Shown here: piece after piece, positions 9,598 through 19,743 of the stretch
Layout of the letters: every line of letters starts with the position of its first letter
Position numbering within the stretch: position 1 is the first letter of the stretch
NCBI GenBank assembly: GCA_029244985.1
Contig: JAQWQD010000028.1
Span: 1 to 64,000 of the forward strand
Source: Gammaproteobacteria bacterium
GTDB lineage: Bacteria > Pseudomonadota > Gammaproteobacteria > Pseudomonadales > Pseudohongiellaceae
Reading direction: 5' to 3'
Length of the DNA: 64,000 nucleotides
The notes under the pieces: generated by a model
Told to the model about the DNA's origin: nothing
The model's input: only the letters and a program-made list of their open reading frames with translations
The model's database searches: none
Program-made: the position numbers and the translations under genes

Positions 9598-10200
9598 ATG
9601 GAACTTAATACATTAAGCCCAGCTAAGGGCAGTACCAGAGCAAAAAAGCGTGTCGGTCGAGGTATAGGTAGCGGTTCGGGGAAAACCTGCGGAACAGGGC
9701 ATAAAGGTCAAAAATCTCGCAGTGGTGGTTCGGTAAAGCCTGGATTTGAAGGCGGACAAATGCCTTTGCAAATGCGCTTGCCGAAGTTTGGTTTTAGCTC
9801 AAGGGTAGGTCGTATTACCGCAGAAGTTCGGACTTCAGAGTTGAATAAAGTAGATGGCAGTTTAATAACTATTGAGAGTTTACGGAAAGCACGAGTTATT
9901 ACCGCAAATATTAAGCGCGTTAAAGTCATGCTTTCTGGTGAAGTAGCAAAGAAATTCACTGTAGAGGGTGTTGGCGTCTCTAAAGGTGCAAAAGAAGCTA
10001 TTGAAAAAGCTGGCGGCAAAGTTATTGAAGTAAAAGCTACTGAACCTGCTAAGAAAACTGAACCAGAACCAGAACCAGAAGCTAAAGCAAAGAAGGCGGC
10101 GGAAAAAGTAAAAGTAGCGGAGGCAAAATATGCAGCACCTGCTGGGGAAAGTCCCGCAGATAAATCATCTGAAGGCGAAGATAAAGCTGACAAAGAATAA
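9598..10200 (+). CDS. rplO: 50S ribosomal protein L15 with charged C-terminal tail
   Basis: Residues 1-146 are a normal L15 ([22 protein letters not shown], then [15 protein letters not shown], ending [12 protein letters not shown]). L15 is a late-assembly 50S protein that contacts many rRNA segments. The family normally stops near residue 144. This protein continues for 54 low-complexity residues that alternate Lys and Glu ([16 protein letters not shown] and then an acidic end). The tail is continuous with the core and ends 34 bases before secY. Confidence 0.97.
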   Translation: MELNTLSPAKGSTRAKKRVGRGIGSGSGKTCGTGHKGQKSRSGGSVKPGFEGGQMPLQMRLPKFGFSSRVGRITAEVRTSELNKVDGSLITIESLRKARVITANIKRVKVMLSGEVAKKFTVEGVGVSKGAKEAIEKAGGKVIEVKATEPAKKTEPEPEPEAKAKKAAEKVKVAEAKYAAPAGESPADKSSEGEDKADKE

Positions 10201-10234
10201 GTAATTGACTAATTAGTGATACTAAAATTTAAAT

Positions 10235-11560
10235 ATGGCAAATAAACCTAACATCAACCCAGAAAATATCGGCGCCGGCCTTGGCGAGCTGAAGTCGCGA
10301 CTATTATTTTTGTTGTTTGCTATTTTTGTTTATCGAGTTGGTACACATATTCCTGTGCCAGGGATTGATCCCTTGCAGCTACAGGCTTTTTTCCAACAAA
10401 ACGAAGGCACCTTTGCTGGCATGTTTAATATGTTTTCTGGTGGTGCCTTGGAGCGGATGAGCATTGTCGCCCTTGGCATCATGCCGTACATCTCCGCATC
10501 GATCATCATGCAATTGCTGACAGCAGTAAGTCCGCAATTAGAGCAGCTAAAGAAAGAAGGAGAGTCCGGTCGTCGCAAGATTACTCAGTACACCCGGTAT
10601 GGTGCGCTAGTACTAGCAACAGTACAGGGAACAGGTATGACAGTTGGTTTGTTGTCGCCGATGGCCTATAGCCCAGGCATAGCATTTAATTTGACAGCAA
10701 TTATTTCGCTGGTTACAGGTGCTATGTTTCTCATGTGGTTAGGTGAACAGATTACAGAAAAAGGTATAGGCAATGGCATATCTATGCTTATCTTTGCAGG
10801 TATTGTTGCAGGATTCCCGGCTGCTGTGGGCACATCTCTAACCCAGGCCTATGAAGGACAAATTAGTGGTGTACTGCTGTTGGTCGTTGCGCTTATCGCG
10901 GTTGGTGTTGTTGCTGGTATTGTTTATGTAGAGAGGGCTCAACGTCGTATTACGGTTAATTATGCGAAACGTCAACAGGGTCGAAAAATGTATCAGGCTC
11001 AGGCCAGTCATTTGCCGCTTAAAATTAATATGGCTGGGGTAATTCCAGCAATTTTTGCTAGCTCAATCTTATTGTTTCCAGCCTCATTGGGGCAGTGGTT
11101 CGGCCAATCGGAAGGCTCCGAATGGTTACAAGATCTTGCTCTACTCATAGGTCCAGGCCAGCCACTTTACATAATAATTTTTAGCGCAATGATTATATTT
11201 TTCTGCTTCTTTTATACCGCGTTAGTTTTTAATCCACGGGATGTTGCAGAGAACTTGAAGCGTTCTGGTGCATTTATTCCAGGTATACGTCCGGGTGAAC
11301 AAACTGCTAGGTATATTGATGGGGTTATTACCCGCTTAACAATGTTTGGGGCGATATACATTACGCTAGTTTGTTTGCTACCAAATTTCATGCAGATGAT
11401 GGCAAATGTGCCATTTAATTTAGGTGGGACTGCGTTACTAATTTCCGTTGTGGTTACTATGGATTTCTGGTCCCAAGTGCAATCTCACTTGATGTCTCAT
11501 CAATATGATTCACTTATGAAGAAATCAAAATTAGGTAGCTACGGTAGTAGTGGTATTTAA
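10235..11560 (+). CDS. secY: Protein translocase subunit SecY
   Basis: The 441-residue polytopic membrane protein contains the SecY patterns [38 protein letters not shown]-like [15 protein letters not shown], and [18 protein letters not shown]. With SecE and SecG it forms the protein-conducting channel of the inner membrane. About ten hydrophobic segments are visible. The start has no obvious purine-rich ribosome-binding site. Its position between rplO and rpmJ is canonical. Confidence 0.98.
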   Translation: MANKPNINPENIGAGLGELKSRLLFLLFAIFVYRVGTHIPVPGIDPLQLQAFFQQNEGTFAGMFNMFSGGALERMSIVALGIMPYISASIIMQLLTAVSPQLEQLKKEGESGRRKITQYTRYGALVLATVQGTGMTVGLLSPMAYSPGIAFNLTAIISLVTGAMFLMWLGEQITEKGIGNGISMLIFAGIVAGFPAAVGTSLTQAYEGQISGVLLLVVALIAVGVVAGIVYVERAQRRITVNYAKRQQGRKMYQAQASHLPLKINMAGVIPAIFASSILLFPASLGQWFGQSEGSEWLQDLALLIGPGQPLYIIIFSAMIIFFCFFYTALVFNPRDVAENLKRSGAFIPGIRPGEQTARYIDGVITRLTMFGAIYITLVCLLPNFMQMMANVPFNLGGTALLISVVVTMDFWSQVQSHLMSHQYDSLMKKSKLGSYGSSGI

Positions 11561-11598
11561 GTATAGATTTTAAATCTGTCGCTGGCAGGAGTAAGAAA

Positions 11599-11715
11599 AT
11601 GAAAGTTAGAGCTTCAGTGAAAAAGATTTGCCGTAACTGTAAAGTCATACGACGTAATGGTTCGGTTCGGGTTATTTGTAGTGCAGAGCCTCGACATAAG
11701 CAACGTCAAGGTTAA
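11599..11715 (+). CDS. rpmJ: 50S ribosomal protein L36
   Basis: This 38-codon gene is too short for the ORF track. It translates to [20 protein letters not shown], then [18 protein letters not shown]. The Cys-X2-Cys, third Cys and His are the zinc-binding set of the C+ form of L36. GGCAGGAG lies upstream at good spacing. It sits between secY and rpsM, as in E. coli. Confidence 0.97.
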   Translation: MKVRASVKKICRNCKVIRRNGSVRVICSAEPRHKQRQG

Positions 11716-11741
11716 CGCGGAAAAGAGAACGGAGTAAATCT

Positions 11742-12098
11742 ATGGCACGTATTGCCGGGGTTAACATACCAGATCATAAGCACATCGTGATTTCGTTAAG
11801 TTACGTATATGGCATTGGTCCAACTATTGCAAAAAATATTTGTGATACAACTGGTATTGAACCCTCAACTAAAGTTTCTGAATTGAGTCCAGAACAGCTC
11901 GATGGTATTAGAGCTGAAGTAGCGAAAGTCCCTACTGAAGGTGATTTGCGTCGCGAAGTCTCAATGAATATTAAGCGCTTGATGGATCTAGGTTGTAACC
12001 GAGGCATCCGTCACCGTCGATCTTTGCCTGTAAGAGGGCAACGGACTAAAACGAATGCACGGACTCGTAAGGGTCCGCGCAAGCCAATTAGAAAATAA
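11742..12098 (+). CDS. rpsM: 30S ribosomal protein S13
   Basis: The 118-residue S13 begins [26 protein letters not shown] and ends with [26 protein letters not shown]13 sits in the 30S head and contacts the P-site tRNA and L5. It is the first gene of the alpha operon, with CGGAGTAAA before the ATG. Confidence 0.98.
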   Translation: MARIAGVNIPDHKHIVISLSYVYGIGPTIAKNICDTTGIEPSTKVSELSPEQLDGIRAEVAKVPTEGDLRREVSMNIKRLMDLGCNRGIRHRRSLPVRGQRTKTNARTRKGPRKPIRK

Positions 12099-12154
12099 AT
12101 AAGCGTTCACGAATGATGGGCTAGTTAAGCCGTCAGGAGTATTTGGGAAAGAAC

Positions 12155-12547
12155 ATGGCCACACCAAAAGCAACGACAAAGAAGAAAACACGTACCCCTG
12201 TCATTGACGGGATTGCGTTTATACACGCTTCTTTTAATAACACCATTATTACGATTACAGATCGTCAAGGTAACGCTCTTGCCTGGGCAACAGCTGGTGG
12301 ATCTGGCTTCAGAGGCTCTAGAAAGAGTACTCCATTCGCGGCGCAGGTTGCAGCTGAGAAAGCAGGTAAACAAGCGATTGAATTATATGGTCTTAAGAGT
12401 TTGGATGTAAAAGTAAACGGACCTGGTCCGGGTCGCGAGTCAGCAGTTCGCGCACTAAATTCCTGTGGGCTAAAGGTTGGTAATATCACCGATGTTACTC
12501 CAATTCCACACAACGGTTGCCGTCCGCCTAAGAAGCGGCGTGTTTAA
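12155..12547 (+). CDS. rpsK: 30S ribosomal protein S11
   Basis: S11 is recognised by [27 protein letters not shown] and the C-terminus [21 protein letters not shown]. The ORF track starts at a TTG at 12143, but AGGAG would then lie only 3 bases upstream. The ATG at 12155 gives 130 residues (E. coli 129) with a basic N-terminus [13 protein letters not shown], so I use it. S11 forms the platform near the E site. Confidence 0.95.
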   Translation: MATPKATTKKKTRTPVIDGIAFIHASFNNTIITITDRQGNALAWATAGGSGFRGSRKSTPFAAQVAAEKAGKQAIELYGLKSLDVKVNGPGPGRESAVRALNSCGLKVGNITDVTPIPHNGCRPPKKRRV

Positions 12548-12562
12548 ACTAGGAGAGAAAGT

Positions 12563-13183
12563 ATGGCCCGTTATTTAGGCCCCAAGTGTAAGCTATCTCG
12601 TCGTGAAGGTACGGATCTGTTCTTAAAGAGCGGTGTTCGTCCTATAGACAGTAAGTGCAAGACCGATGTCATTCCTGGTCAACATGGTCAGCGACGTGGT
12701 CGCCTTTCCGACTATGGGGTTCAGCTTCGAGAGAAACAAAAAGTTCGCCGTATTTATGGGGTACTTGAAAAACAATTTCGTGGTTACTACAAAGAAGCTG
12801 CGCGACTTAAAGGGGCTACAGGTGAAAATCTCTTGCAGCTACTTGAATGTCGATTAGATAACGTTGTTTATCGTATGGGTTTTGGATCAACTCGCGCTGA
12901 GTCACGCCAACTTGTATCGCACAAATCGATTTGCGTTAACGGCGTAGTAGTAAATATTCCTTCTTACCAAATCTCTGAAGGTGATGTTGTTACGGTTCGA
13001 GGAAAATCCAAGGAACAGCTAAGAATTAAATCTGCATTGGAATTAGCAGCTCAACGTTCGGAAATAGATTGGGTGTCGGTTGATTCATCAAAGATGGAAG
13101 GGCAGTTTGCTCGCAAGCCAGATCGAACTGATTTGCCTTCTGAAATTAATGAAAGCTTGATCGTCGAACTTTATTCCAAGTAG
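12563..13183 (+). CDS. rpsD: 30S ribosomal protein S4
   Basis: The 206-residue S4 starts [23 protein letters not shown] and has an S4 RNA-binding domain ([30 protein letters not shown]). S4 is a primary 16S binder and, in E. coli, the translational repressor of the alpha operon. AGGAGAGAAAGT precedes the ATG. Confidence 0.98.
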   Translation: MARYLGPKCKLSRREGTDLFLKSGVRPIDSKCKTDVIPGQHGQRRGRLSDYGVQLREKQKVRRIYGVLEKQFRGYYKEAARLKGATGENLLQLLECRLDNVVYRMGFGSTRAESRQLVSHKSICVNGVVVNIPSYQISEGDVVTVRGKSKEQLRIKSALELAAQRSEIDWVSVDSSKMEGQFARKPDRTDLPSEINESLIVELYSK

Positions 13184-13211
13184 TGACTTAATCACACAGA
13201 GGGTGGATTAC

Positions 13212-14210
13212 ATGCAAATTTCTTTATCAGACTTCTTAACACCACAAGTGATACAGGTTGATGAATTCGACAAGTGTCATTCTAAAGTGGTTTTAGAACC
13301 CCTTGAGCGGGGTTTTGGGCACACCTTGGGCAATGCATTGCGTCGGATCCTTCTGTCATCCATGCCTGGTTGCGCTATAGAAGAAGTTGAAATCGATGGT
13401 GTTGTTCATGAATACAGCACAATTGAAGGTGTTCGTGAGGATGTTATTGAGATTCTTCTAAATCTGAAAGGTGTGGCGGTTGTTTTGAATAACAATGATG
13501 AAGCCATACTCACTCTTTCGAAAAAAGGTTCGGGAACTGTTACTGCTGGAGATATTGCTGAAGATCACGACGTTGAAATCGTGAATCCTGATCATGTCAT
13601 AGCTCATCTGAATACTAATGGTGAACTAAACATGCGTCTCACAGTTCGTAAGGGTAGGGGCTATTCTCCTGCTGATAGCCGGGTAGGGGAAGAAGATGAA
13701 ACCCGGTCTGTAGGCAAGCTCCTATTGGATGCTTCTTACAGCCCAGTTATGAGAATTTCATATTCAGTTGAAAACGCTCGTGTGGAGCAGCGCACTGATT
13801 TGGACAAGTTGATTATTGATCTTGAAACTAACGGCACTATTGACCCAGAAGAATCTATCCGCAGGGCAGCTACTATTCTTCAGCATCAATTAAGTGTATT
13901 TGTTGATCTTCAGAGCGAGATTATTGCTGAGCCTGAAGAGCTTGAAGATGAAATTGACCCTATTCTATTAAGACCTGTTGATGATCTCGAACTTACGGTT
14001 CGATCAGCAAACTGTTTGAAAGCGGAAGACATTTACTATATCGGTGATCTTATACAGCGCACAGAAGTTGAGTTGTTGAAGACTCCAAATCTAGGTAAGA
14101 AGTCGCTAACTGAAATCAAAGATGTTTTGGCTACTCGCGGTCTTTCTTTAGGTTTGCGCCTGGAGAATTGGCCTCCATCAAGCCTGAAATCTGACGATCG
14201 AGCAGCTTAG
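13212..14210 (+). CDS. rpoA: RNA polymerase alpha subunit
   Basis: From ATG 13212 this is a 332-residue alpha subunit very similar in pattern to Pseudomonas RpoA. The N-terminal assembly domain has [21 protein letters not shown] linker contains [20 protein letters not shown], and the C-terminal domain [20 protein letters not shown] binds UP elements and activators. The ORF track uses an upstream GTG (13203). GAGGGTGG lies 5 bases before the ATG, and the family N-terminus is MQIS, so the ATG is preferred. Confidence 0.97.
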   Translation: MQISLSDFLTPQVIQVDEFDKCHSKVVLEPLERGFGHTLGNALRRILLSSMPGCAIEEVEIDGVVHEYSTIEGVREDVIEILLNLKGVAVVLNNNDEAILTLSKKGSGTVTAGDIAEDHDVEIVNPDHVIAHLNTNGELNMRLTVRKGRGYSPADSRVGEEDETRSVGKLLLDASYSPVMRISYSVENARVEQRTDLDKLIIDLETNGTIDPEESIRRAATILQHQLSVFVDLQSEIIAEPEELEDEIDPILLRPVDDLELTVRSANCLKAEDIYYIGDLIQRTEVELLKTPNLGKKSLTEIKDVLATRGLSLGLRLENWPPSSLKSDDRAA

Positions 14211-14242
14211 TCAGAGAAAGATAAAGATAAAGGTATAATCTT

Positions 14243-14662
14243 ATGCGCCATCGACAAAGCGGTCGCCAACTAAACAGAAATAGTTCGCACCGATCAGCTA
14301 TGTTTCGCAACATGACTACGTCATTGGTCGAACATGAAATAATTAAAACTACCCTGATAAAAGCGAAAGAGTTACGTTCTGTGGCCGAGCCTTTAATTAC
14401 TCTTGCCAAGAAGGATTCAGTCGCGAATCGCCGGTTAGCTTTTAATCGAACTCGCAGTAAAGCCACCGTGGGTAAATTATTCACTGAACTGGGTCCGCGC
14501 TATGTAGATCGCCCTGGTGGTTATATTCGTATTCTTAAATGTGGTGAAAGGGCAGGTGACAAAGCAACGATGGCTTACGTCGAGCTTGTGGATCGTCCGC
14601 TTCATAACAGCAATGATTTAAATGAAGAAGTTGAAACAGTAGCCGAAGTAGATGATGAATAA
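14243..14662 (+). CDS. rplQ: 50S ribosomal protein L17
   Basis: The 139-residue product starts [24 protein letters not shown] and contains [25 protein letters not shown], diagnostic of L17. It has a short acidic C-terminal tail ([13 protein letters not shown]), about 10 residues beyond the E. coli core. It is the last gene of the alpha operon, with a terminator 25 bases downstream. Confidence 0.98.
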   Translation: MRHRQSGRQLNRNSSHRSAMFRNMTTSLVEHEIIKTTLIKAKELRSVAEPLITLAKKDSVANRRLAFNRTRSKATVGKLFTELGPRYVDRPGGYIRILKCGERAGDKATMAYVELVDRPLHNSNDLNEEVETVAEVDDE

Positions 14663-14687
14663 ACTCTCGATCACACTTTAGCATTTC

Positions 14688-14722
14688 AAAACCCGACTAC
14701 TTGCAACTGGTCGGGTTTTTCA
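14688..14722 (+). terminator. Terminator of the alpha operon
   Basis: AAAACCCGAC pairs with GTCGGGTTTT around a 12-nt loop, and the T-run continues. It lies directly after rplQ. The A/T flanks could let it work in both directions. Confidence 0.92.
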
Positions 14723-14758
14723 GTTTTAGGCCCCAGAAATTTATCAGTATTTCCTAAC

Positions 14759-15658
14759 ATGCAAAAAATAACCTCAAGAGACTTCATTGAACTCCTGATT
14801 CTCTCGGCAATATGGGGCTCATCTTTTTTATTTCTTAGAATTGCAGCGCCTGTGTTTGGTCCTGTATTTTTGATAGAAATGCGTGTAGCTAGCGGATTAG
14901 TTGTAATGCTGCCTATGTGTCTATTACTCGGAAAGGTCACTGAACTGAAACAACATTGGAAAATGATATTTGTTGTTAGTCTCACCAATATGGCAGTTCC
15001 ATTCTGCTTCTTTGCCTACTCTGCACTTAACGCTGGAGCTGGGTTGCTCTCAATACTGAATGCTACAGTGCCATTTTTTACGGCTTTGATAGCATTCATC
15101 TTTTTTCAACAAAGGCTCGTCAAACTAGGTTTTTTCGGCCTACTTGTGGGTTTTTGCGGTGTAGTTGTGTTGATGTTTGAGCCTTCGGAGTCCTCTGGAA
15201 TCACTAGTCATCTCGCGATTCCATCGGCGTTACTAGCTTGTGTGTTGTACGGAATTGCCCTGAATTTGGTAGCTCATAAACTTCAAGGAGTTTCTGGTGT
15301 TGCCATCACCACTGGTGGCTTGTTTTTCTCCAGTCTAATTCTTCTGCCATTCGCACTAATAGAGCAACCCGAAGTGATGCCGCAAGGCTCTGTTTGGTTC
15401 AGTGTGCTGGCATTAGGGGTTGTTTGTACTGGCTTTGGTTATCTACTTTTCTATCGATTAATTGCCAGAATCGGATCCCAGCAAGCTATTATGACTACGT
15501 ACTTAATTCCACTTTTCAGTATCCTATGGGGGAATTTGTTTCTTGCAGAAAGCATCACGTTATTCATGGTCTTTGGCGGTATGCTGATACTTTCGGGAGT
15601 TGGCATGACCACCGGCAGGTTTCCAGGGATTGCTTTATTAACTAGAACAACAAACTAA
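14759..15658 (+). CDS. EamA/DMT-family permease
   Basis: The 299-residue protein has about ten hydrophobic helices in two repeats. Each repeat has the drug/metabolite transporter pattern: LILSAIWGSSFLFLRIAAP at the start, and a second half with VLYGIALNLVAHKL. EamA permeases export or import amino acids and other metabolites; the substrate cannot be read from sequence. The ATG lacks a clear ribosome-binding site. It stands alone between two terminators. The stretch from its stop to the next gene (15659-15936) holds only a bidirectional terminator. Confidence 0.85.
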   Translation: MQKITSRDFIELLILSAIWGSSFLFLRIAAPVFGPVFLIEMRVASGLVVMLPMCLLLGKVTELKQHWKMIFVVSLTNMAVPFCFFAYSALNAGAGLLSILNATVPFFTALIAFIFFQQRLVKLGFFGLLVGFCGVVVLMFEPSESSGITSHLAIPSALLACVLYGIALNLVAHKLQGVSGVAITTGGLFFSSLILLPFALIEQPEVMPQGSVWFSVLALGVVCTGFGYLLFYRLIARIGSQQAIMTTYLIPLFSILWGNLFLAESITLFMVFGGMLILSGVGMTTGRFPGIALLTRTTN

Positions 15659-15881
15659 AGGATACTAAAAATCAACCAGTATCTTTGACGCAACGGTTGC
15701 TATCTGCTTCCACATTATCTAATGTCGACTGCTTGAAAAATCCGTCTATTTTCGAAATCGAACATCCTCTGGACACAAGAATATCAGTTAGGTCAATGAG
15801 CAATAGATACTCGTCCGACGGAGCGCAGAGGAACCATGAGTTAACACCGCTAAACTTATCGGAGACTATAGTTATAGACAC

Positions 15882-15921
15882 AAAAAAACCCGACCACTTC
15901 ACTTCCATGATCGGGTTTTTG
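15882..15921 (-). terminator. Terminator shared by the EamA and PQQ dehydrogenase genes
   Basis: AAAAACCCGA and TCGGGTTTTT are complementary, flanked by an A-run on one side and a T-run on the other. It lies 16 bases past the stop of the minus-strand dehydrogenase. It would also end plus-strand transcripts. Confidence 0.85.
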
Positions 15922-15936
15922 TAGTCGACTTATAAC

Positions 15937-17961
15937 TTAGTGAGCGCCACCTGCAGCAGGAGCTGCACCAGGTAGTGCTACAGCAGTTAATTTTGAACCC
16001 GTTTGCAGCATGATGTATTGATGACCATCATGTGTCCAAGAGCTCATGCCATAGCGGCTACGATCCGGCAATTCGATAGAACTTATAGTCTCACCGTTTG
16101 CTTTATCTATAGCGTAAAGCATGGGTGTGCCATCAGTTTTAGTATCTGAGTAAACCAGCATGGTCGGAGTGACTACCATCGGTACAAGTGCGCCAGTGCC
16201 AGTGTTCTCTATATCAAGATTATTGTCATTAATAACTTGCTGCACTCGCGCCGGTGTTTCGCCAGTTGGGATCATCCATGCATGTTCCCCAGTATTCATA
16301 TCTATAGCTGTAATGCGACTATAGGGTGGCTTGTAAAGTGGAATGCCTGCTGCATGACGCGGTGCGCCTGCTCCAGGGCCATTCGCATACTGAGAGTAGG
16401 TTGTTCCCGTTGGATATTCATACTGCAAGTCTGCCTCTTCACCTGGAACTAGCTGAATTGGGCTACATGCCGAATGGGATGAAACATAGAGATAACCAGT
16501 CGTTGGGTCTGCAACTGCTGGTGCAGTAATGTTTGCTCCACCACCACCTCCTGGGCAGAACATTGCAGCGCGTTTACCAGATTCGTGGCCGCGCTGAATT
16601 GGAGGGTTAAACAAAGGCCCCATTTGATAATCAGCAAATGCATTAATCGCTTGCTGCCTTAACTCCGGGGTCCAATCAACTAAGTCATTAATGGATACGC
16701 CCTGAATATCATAAGGCTCAGGTTTGGTAGGAAATGGCTGCGTATTAGAAAGCACCTCCCCAGGTACGGTAGATTGAGGAACTGGTCTTTCAATAATAGG
16801 CCAGATTGGTTCGCCGGTTAGTCTATTAAAAGCATAGACGAAACTTTGTTTCGTCACCTGCATCACAGCTGGAACTTCCCCTTGACCTTCAACATTTAAA
16901 TCCATAAGCACGGGCGCCGTAGGATTGTCATAGTTCCAGATATCATGATGGACCATCTGAAAGTGCCATGCTCTTTCGCCAGTGCTGGCATTCAGTGCAA
17001 TCAGGCTAGTTCCATAAAGATTATCACCAGGCCGGAAACCACCGTAGTAATCTATAGTTGCCCCGTTAGTAGGAATGTACACTATGTCGTTTTCAACATC
17101 AGCCGAAATTGGGGCCCATGAAGAAACGTCACCAGTCCATTGCCAGGCATCGTTTTCCCAAGTTTCATGACCATATTCGCCAGGCTTTGGGATTACATTA
17201 AACTTCCACTTAAAATCCCCTGTTTTCTTATCGTAAGCAAGAATGTCACCTGGCACGTTTTCAATTCGGGACTGATGATAGCCTTGCTCTGCTGAATTCC
17301 CCACAATAATTGTGTCGTTTACAACAATAGGTGGAGATGATCCGGTGATGTAGCCGGTTTCGAGAGGAATACCTTCATAGGGGTCATATGGATGGCCTAA
17401 ATCTGCCAGTAGATCAACGACTCCCGATTCAGGAAAGCCATCAATTGGCACCGGTTTGCCAAATCCTTGTAAAGGAGCGCCAGTTTCAGCATCCAAAGCA
17501 GTCAGAAAAAATCCAGGTGTAATCATATAAATTACGCCTTTGCCGTCAACTTCTGAATAACCAATCCCTTTGCCGTAGTCCGCGCGCATGGAATATTCCC
17601 ATCGACCAGTATTCGGTAAGCGGTAGCTCCAAAGTGTTTCGCCAGTTTTAGGGTCAATCGCAACGACACTGCGACGAGCACCGGCGACCGTATAAAGGGT
17701 GCCATTGATATAGCTCGGAGTTGAACGGCCGCTTACTGCTCCTAAACTAGCTCCATCCCATTCCCACACAACTTCCAGTTCACTGAAGTTTTCTGATGAA
17801 ATTTCAGAGGAACTGGTGTAACGGGTATGAGCGTAGTCATTACCTAGAGTGAACCATTCCACATCGTCCTGAGCAGCGAAAAGGCTGCCAGAGCCGCTCA
17901 GCAACGAACTAATCAGAGCGACGGTTTTAATGCGTTTCCAGATATCTATTTTTATTATCAT
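15937..17961 (-). CDS. Periplasmic PQQ-dependent dehydrogenase (quinoprotein)
   Basis: This is an approximately 674-residue secreted beta-propeller enzyme. After a signal peptide (TVALISSLLSGSGSLFAAQ) comes the typical opening EWFTLGNDYAHTRYTSSSEI. Repeated propeller blades follow with VVAIDPKTGETLWSYRLP, LTALDAETGAPLQGFG, LAYDKKTGDFKWKF and YAFNRLTGEPIWPIIERPVP. These match PQQ alcohol/glucose-type dehydrogenases. No C-terminal cytochrome c domain is present. The end is AAPAAGGAH. The start is set at the twelfth codon of the track ORF because GAGG lies 7 bases before that ATG and nothing precedes the first. The substrate is unknown; no PQQ biosynthesis genes are in the window. Confidence 0.88.
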   Translation of the reverse strand: MIIKIDIWKRIKTVALISSLLSGSGSLFAAQDDVEWFTLGNDYAHTRYTSSSEISSENFSELEVVWEWDGASLGAVSGRSTPSYINGTLYTVAGARRSVVAIDPKTGETLWSYRLPNTGRWEYSMRADYGKGIGYSEVDGKGVIYMITPGFFLTALDAETGAPLQGFGKPVPIDGFPESGVVDLLADLGHPYDPYEGIPLETGYITGSSPPIVVNDTIIVGNSAEQGYHQSRIENVPGDILAYDKKTGDFKWKFNVIPKPGEYGHETWENDAWQWTGDVSSWAPISADVENDIVYIPTNGATIDYYGGFRPGDNLYGTSLIALNASTGERAWHFQMVHHDIWNYDNPTAPVLMDLNVEGQGEVPAVMQVTKQSFVYAFNRLTGEPIWPIIERPVPQSTVPGEVLSNTQPFPTKPEPYDIQGVSINDLVDWTPELRQQAINAFADYQMGPLFNPPIQRGHESGKRAAMFCPGGGGGANITAPAVADPTTGYLYVSSHSACSPIQLVPGEEADLQYEYPTGTTYSQYANGPGAGAPRHAAGIPLYKPPYSRITAIDMNTGEHAWMIPTGETPARVQQVINDNNLDIENTGTGALVPMVVTPTMLVYSDTKTDGTPMLYAIDKANGETISSIELPDRSRYGMSSWTHDGHQYIMLQTGSKLTAVALPGAAPAAGGAH

Positions 17962-18182
17962 TTTTCGCCTCGTTGATAAAAATTTGTATCGCATTCGAAG
18001 AGTTTTGAATCCACTAAAGTGTAATGGATTTACAGTTAAATCTAATTGAATATTATCTAGTAAAAACAGCTAGTTATATAACATCAATCATGATCTTAAC
18101 TGGTTAGAGTACTCAACTGAGGCTACCGCAAGGAGAGGGTATTGTCCACGATGAAAAAGTGACGAGATTTGTCAGAAAACAT

Positions 18183-19094
18183 CTAAATGTCTGGCATCTG
18201 AAATTGGGAGGAAGAGAGCGCCGCAGTGAGTTCTGAAAGCTGGGTATTATTTAGTTTGGTGAGAGGAGGCCGTACTCGAAACCACTGGGAATCCTTCGTG
18301 CATATTGCAGTTGCTGCTTTTAATGCAGGAATCATTGGATAACTCTGGAAAATATTTCTGATTTGATCAAGTCCTACTTGTTTCTGCTCCGCGTCTTCGC
18401 CCTGCCAAGCCGAACAAAGACTACTAATCGCAGCTGGATTGACATTGGCAGTAGCAGAGATGCAGCCAGCTCCTCCAGCCTTCATGTTCTGTAGCAGGAA
18501 GCTCTCGGATCCGCAGAACACTCGGAAATTGTCTATAGATAATTCGTTAAACGCTTGGGTTTGATTCCAATCCCCTGAGCTGTCTTTTATGCCAGCTATG
18601 TTTTTGGGATAGCTATACGCTAACTTTTCTATTAGATCGAGAGTTAAAGGAATCTGTGAAATAGGAGGAATGTGGTATAGATAAATTTTAAGATCTTCAT
18701 TATTAACTGCTTCAATTACCTCAGCATAATAGTTAAAGAGCCCTTGGTCAGATACACCTTTGTAATAAAATGGCGGCAGCATTAGGACACCGGCGCAGCC
18801 CAGTTCGACTGCCTTCCGAGTTAATTCGATGGTGTCACTAAGGGCGCAGCAACCTGTCCCAGGCATTAGGGAGTGCGATTCTATGCCGCCTTCGATTAAA
18901 TCATCCAACAGACTAATTTTTTCATTAACACTTAAAGAGTTTGCTTCACTGTTAGTGCCGAAGACTGCAAGATTCGCTCCTTGGGAAACTATCCATCGGC
19001 AATGTTTTATGAAGCGAGAAGAGTCGGGTGATAAATCTTCATTAAATGGGGTAATTACTGGAGCTAATACCCCGCTGAATCGAGATTGGGACAC
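18183..19094 (-). CDS. DapA/NanA-family aldolase (class I, not typical DapA)
   Basis: The 303-residue TIM-barrel protein begins with the family pattern GVLAPVITPFNEDLSPD. The Schiff-base lysine is K170 (IAGIKDSSGDW) and the proton-relay tyrosine is Y140 (YLYHIPP). The DapA carboxylate-binding arginine region (YNVPSRTG) is replaced by YHIPPISQIPL, and TTGES is replaced by TNSEA. I therefore do not call it dihydrodipicolinate synthase; it may act on another 2-keto acid. It follows lspA on the same strand after 65 bases. Confidence 0.85.
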   Translation of the reverse strand: MSQSRFSGVLAPVITPFNEDLSPDSSRFIKHCRWIVSQGANLAVFGTNSEANSLSVNEKISLLDDLIEGGIESHSLMPGTGCCALSDTIELTRKAVELGCAGVLMLPPFYYKGVSDQGLFNYYAEVIEAVNNEDLKIYLYHIPPISQIPLTLDLIEKLAYSYPKNIAGIKDSSGDWNQTQAFNELSIDNFRVFCGSESFLLQNMKAGGAGCISATANVNPAAISSLCSAWQGEDAEQKQVGLDQIRNIFQSYPMIPALKAATAICTKDSQWFRVRPPLTKLNNTQLSELTAALSSSQFQMPDI

Positions 19095-19159
19095 TTCAAA
19101 ATTCCTTTTGTACTTAATTAAAAAGCTTGAAATACCAAGGTCCGTGGAGTGGTTTTCAA

Positions 19160-19639
19160 CTATGCTTTTTCTGACGGATTGAATAAAAAACTAAATAACA
19201 ACATAGGCCAAATGCCCACATGCACCATGACATCCGCGGTATTGAATATATAGTTCCAGTAGGGAATATGCTGAATATCGATAAAGTCAATAACGCTTCC
19301 ATAGACTAATCGATCGAGAATATTACTAGCACCGCCTCCAACAATAAATCCAAAGCAAATGTATTCGTAACGATATATGTTTTTGCCTATCCATAAATAC
19401 GCTGAAACGGCAATTAATAAAGTAATTGATATAAGGCCAAATAACCAACCCATGCCCTGACCCATGCCAAAAATACCGCCATAATTTCGAATATGCGTAA
19501 AATGAATGAATGAATTAATCTCCATGCTAGAATTTATTTCAATCGAGCTGTTCACCCAATAGCCAATAAGTTGGGATAGGAATAGAGCCACAAAGGCAAT
19601 GCCGCCATAAAGAGATATATTTCGCATTCTTGTATTCAT
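19160..19639 (-). CDS. lspA: LspA-like signal peptidase II
   Basis: The 159-residue protein has four hydrophobic segments and the two LspA aspartate motifs: GGASNILDRLVYGSVIDFID (D118) and YIFNTADVMVHVG (D136). HIRNYGGIFGMGQG corresponds to the family N-x-G-x-x-F motif. LspA cleaves prolipoprotein signal peptides in the inner membrane. The expected neighbours ileS, fkpB and ispH are absent, so this is probably a second, divergent paralog. The N-terminal periplasmic loop (SSIEINSSMEINSFIHF) is unusual. Confidence 0.82.
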   Translation of the reverse strand: MNTRMRNISLYGGIAFVALFLSQLIGYWVNSSIEINSSMEINSFIHFTHIRNYGGIFGMGQGMGWLFGLISITLLIAVSAYLWIGKNIYRYEYICFGFIVGGGASNILDRLVYGSVIDFIDIQHIPYWNYIFNTADVMVHVGIWPMLLFSFLFNPSEKA

Positions 19640-19743
19640 AGACTGTTGGCAACTTAAATTGCTCTGTAGGTATAGAAAATTAGCATAAAATAATCGTGAT
19701 TAAGTAATTTACATCTCGCTAAACCCTGAATAGCAGAACCAAA

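Noticed and set aside
9708-10193. 161-residue minus-strand ORF opposite rplO
   Set aside because: It is an antisense shadow of a confirmed ribosomal gene; its Ser/Pro/Ala-rich translation is a by-product of the low-complexity tail.
12143-12154. TTG start for rpsK given by the ORF track
   Set aside because: The ribosome-binding site is too close and the ATG at 12155 gives the normal S11 N-terminus and length.
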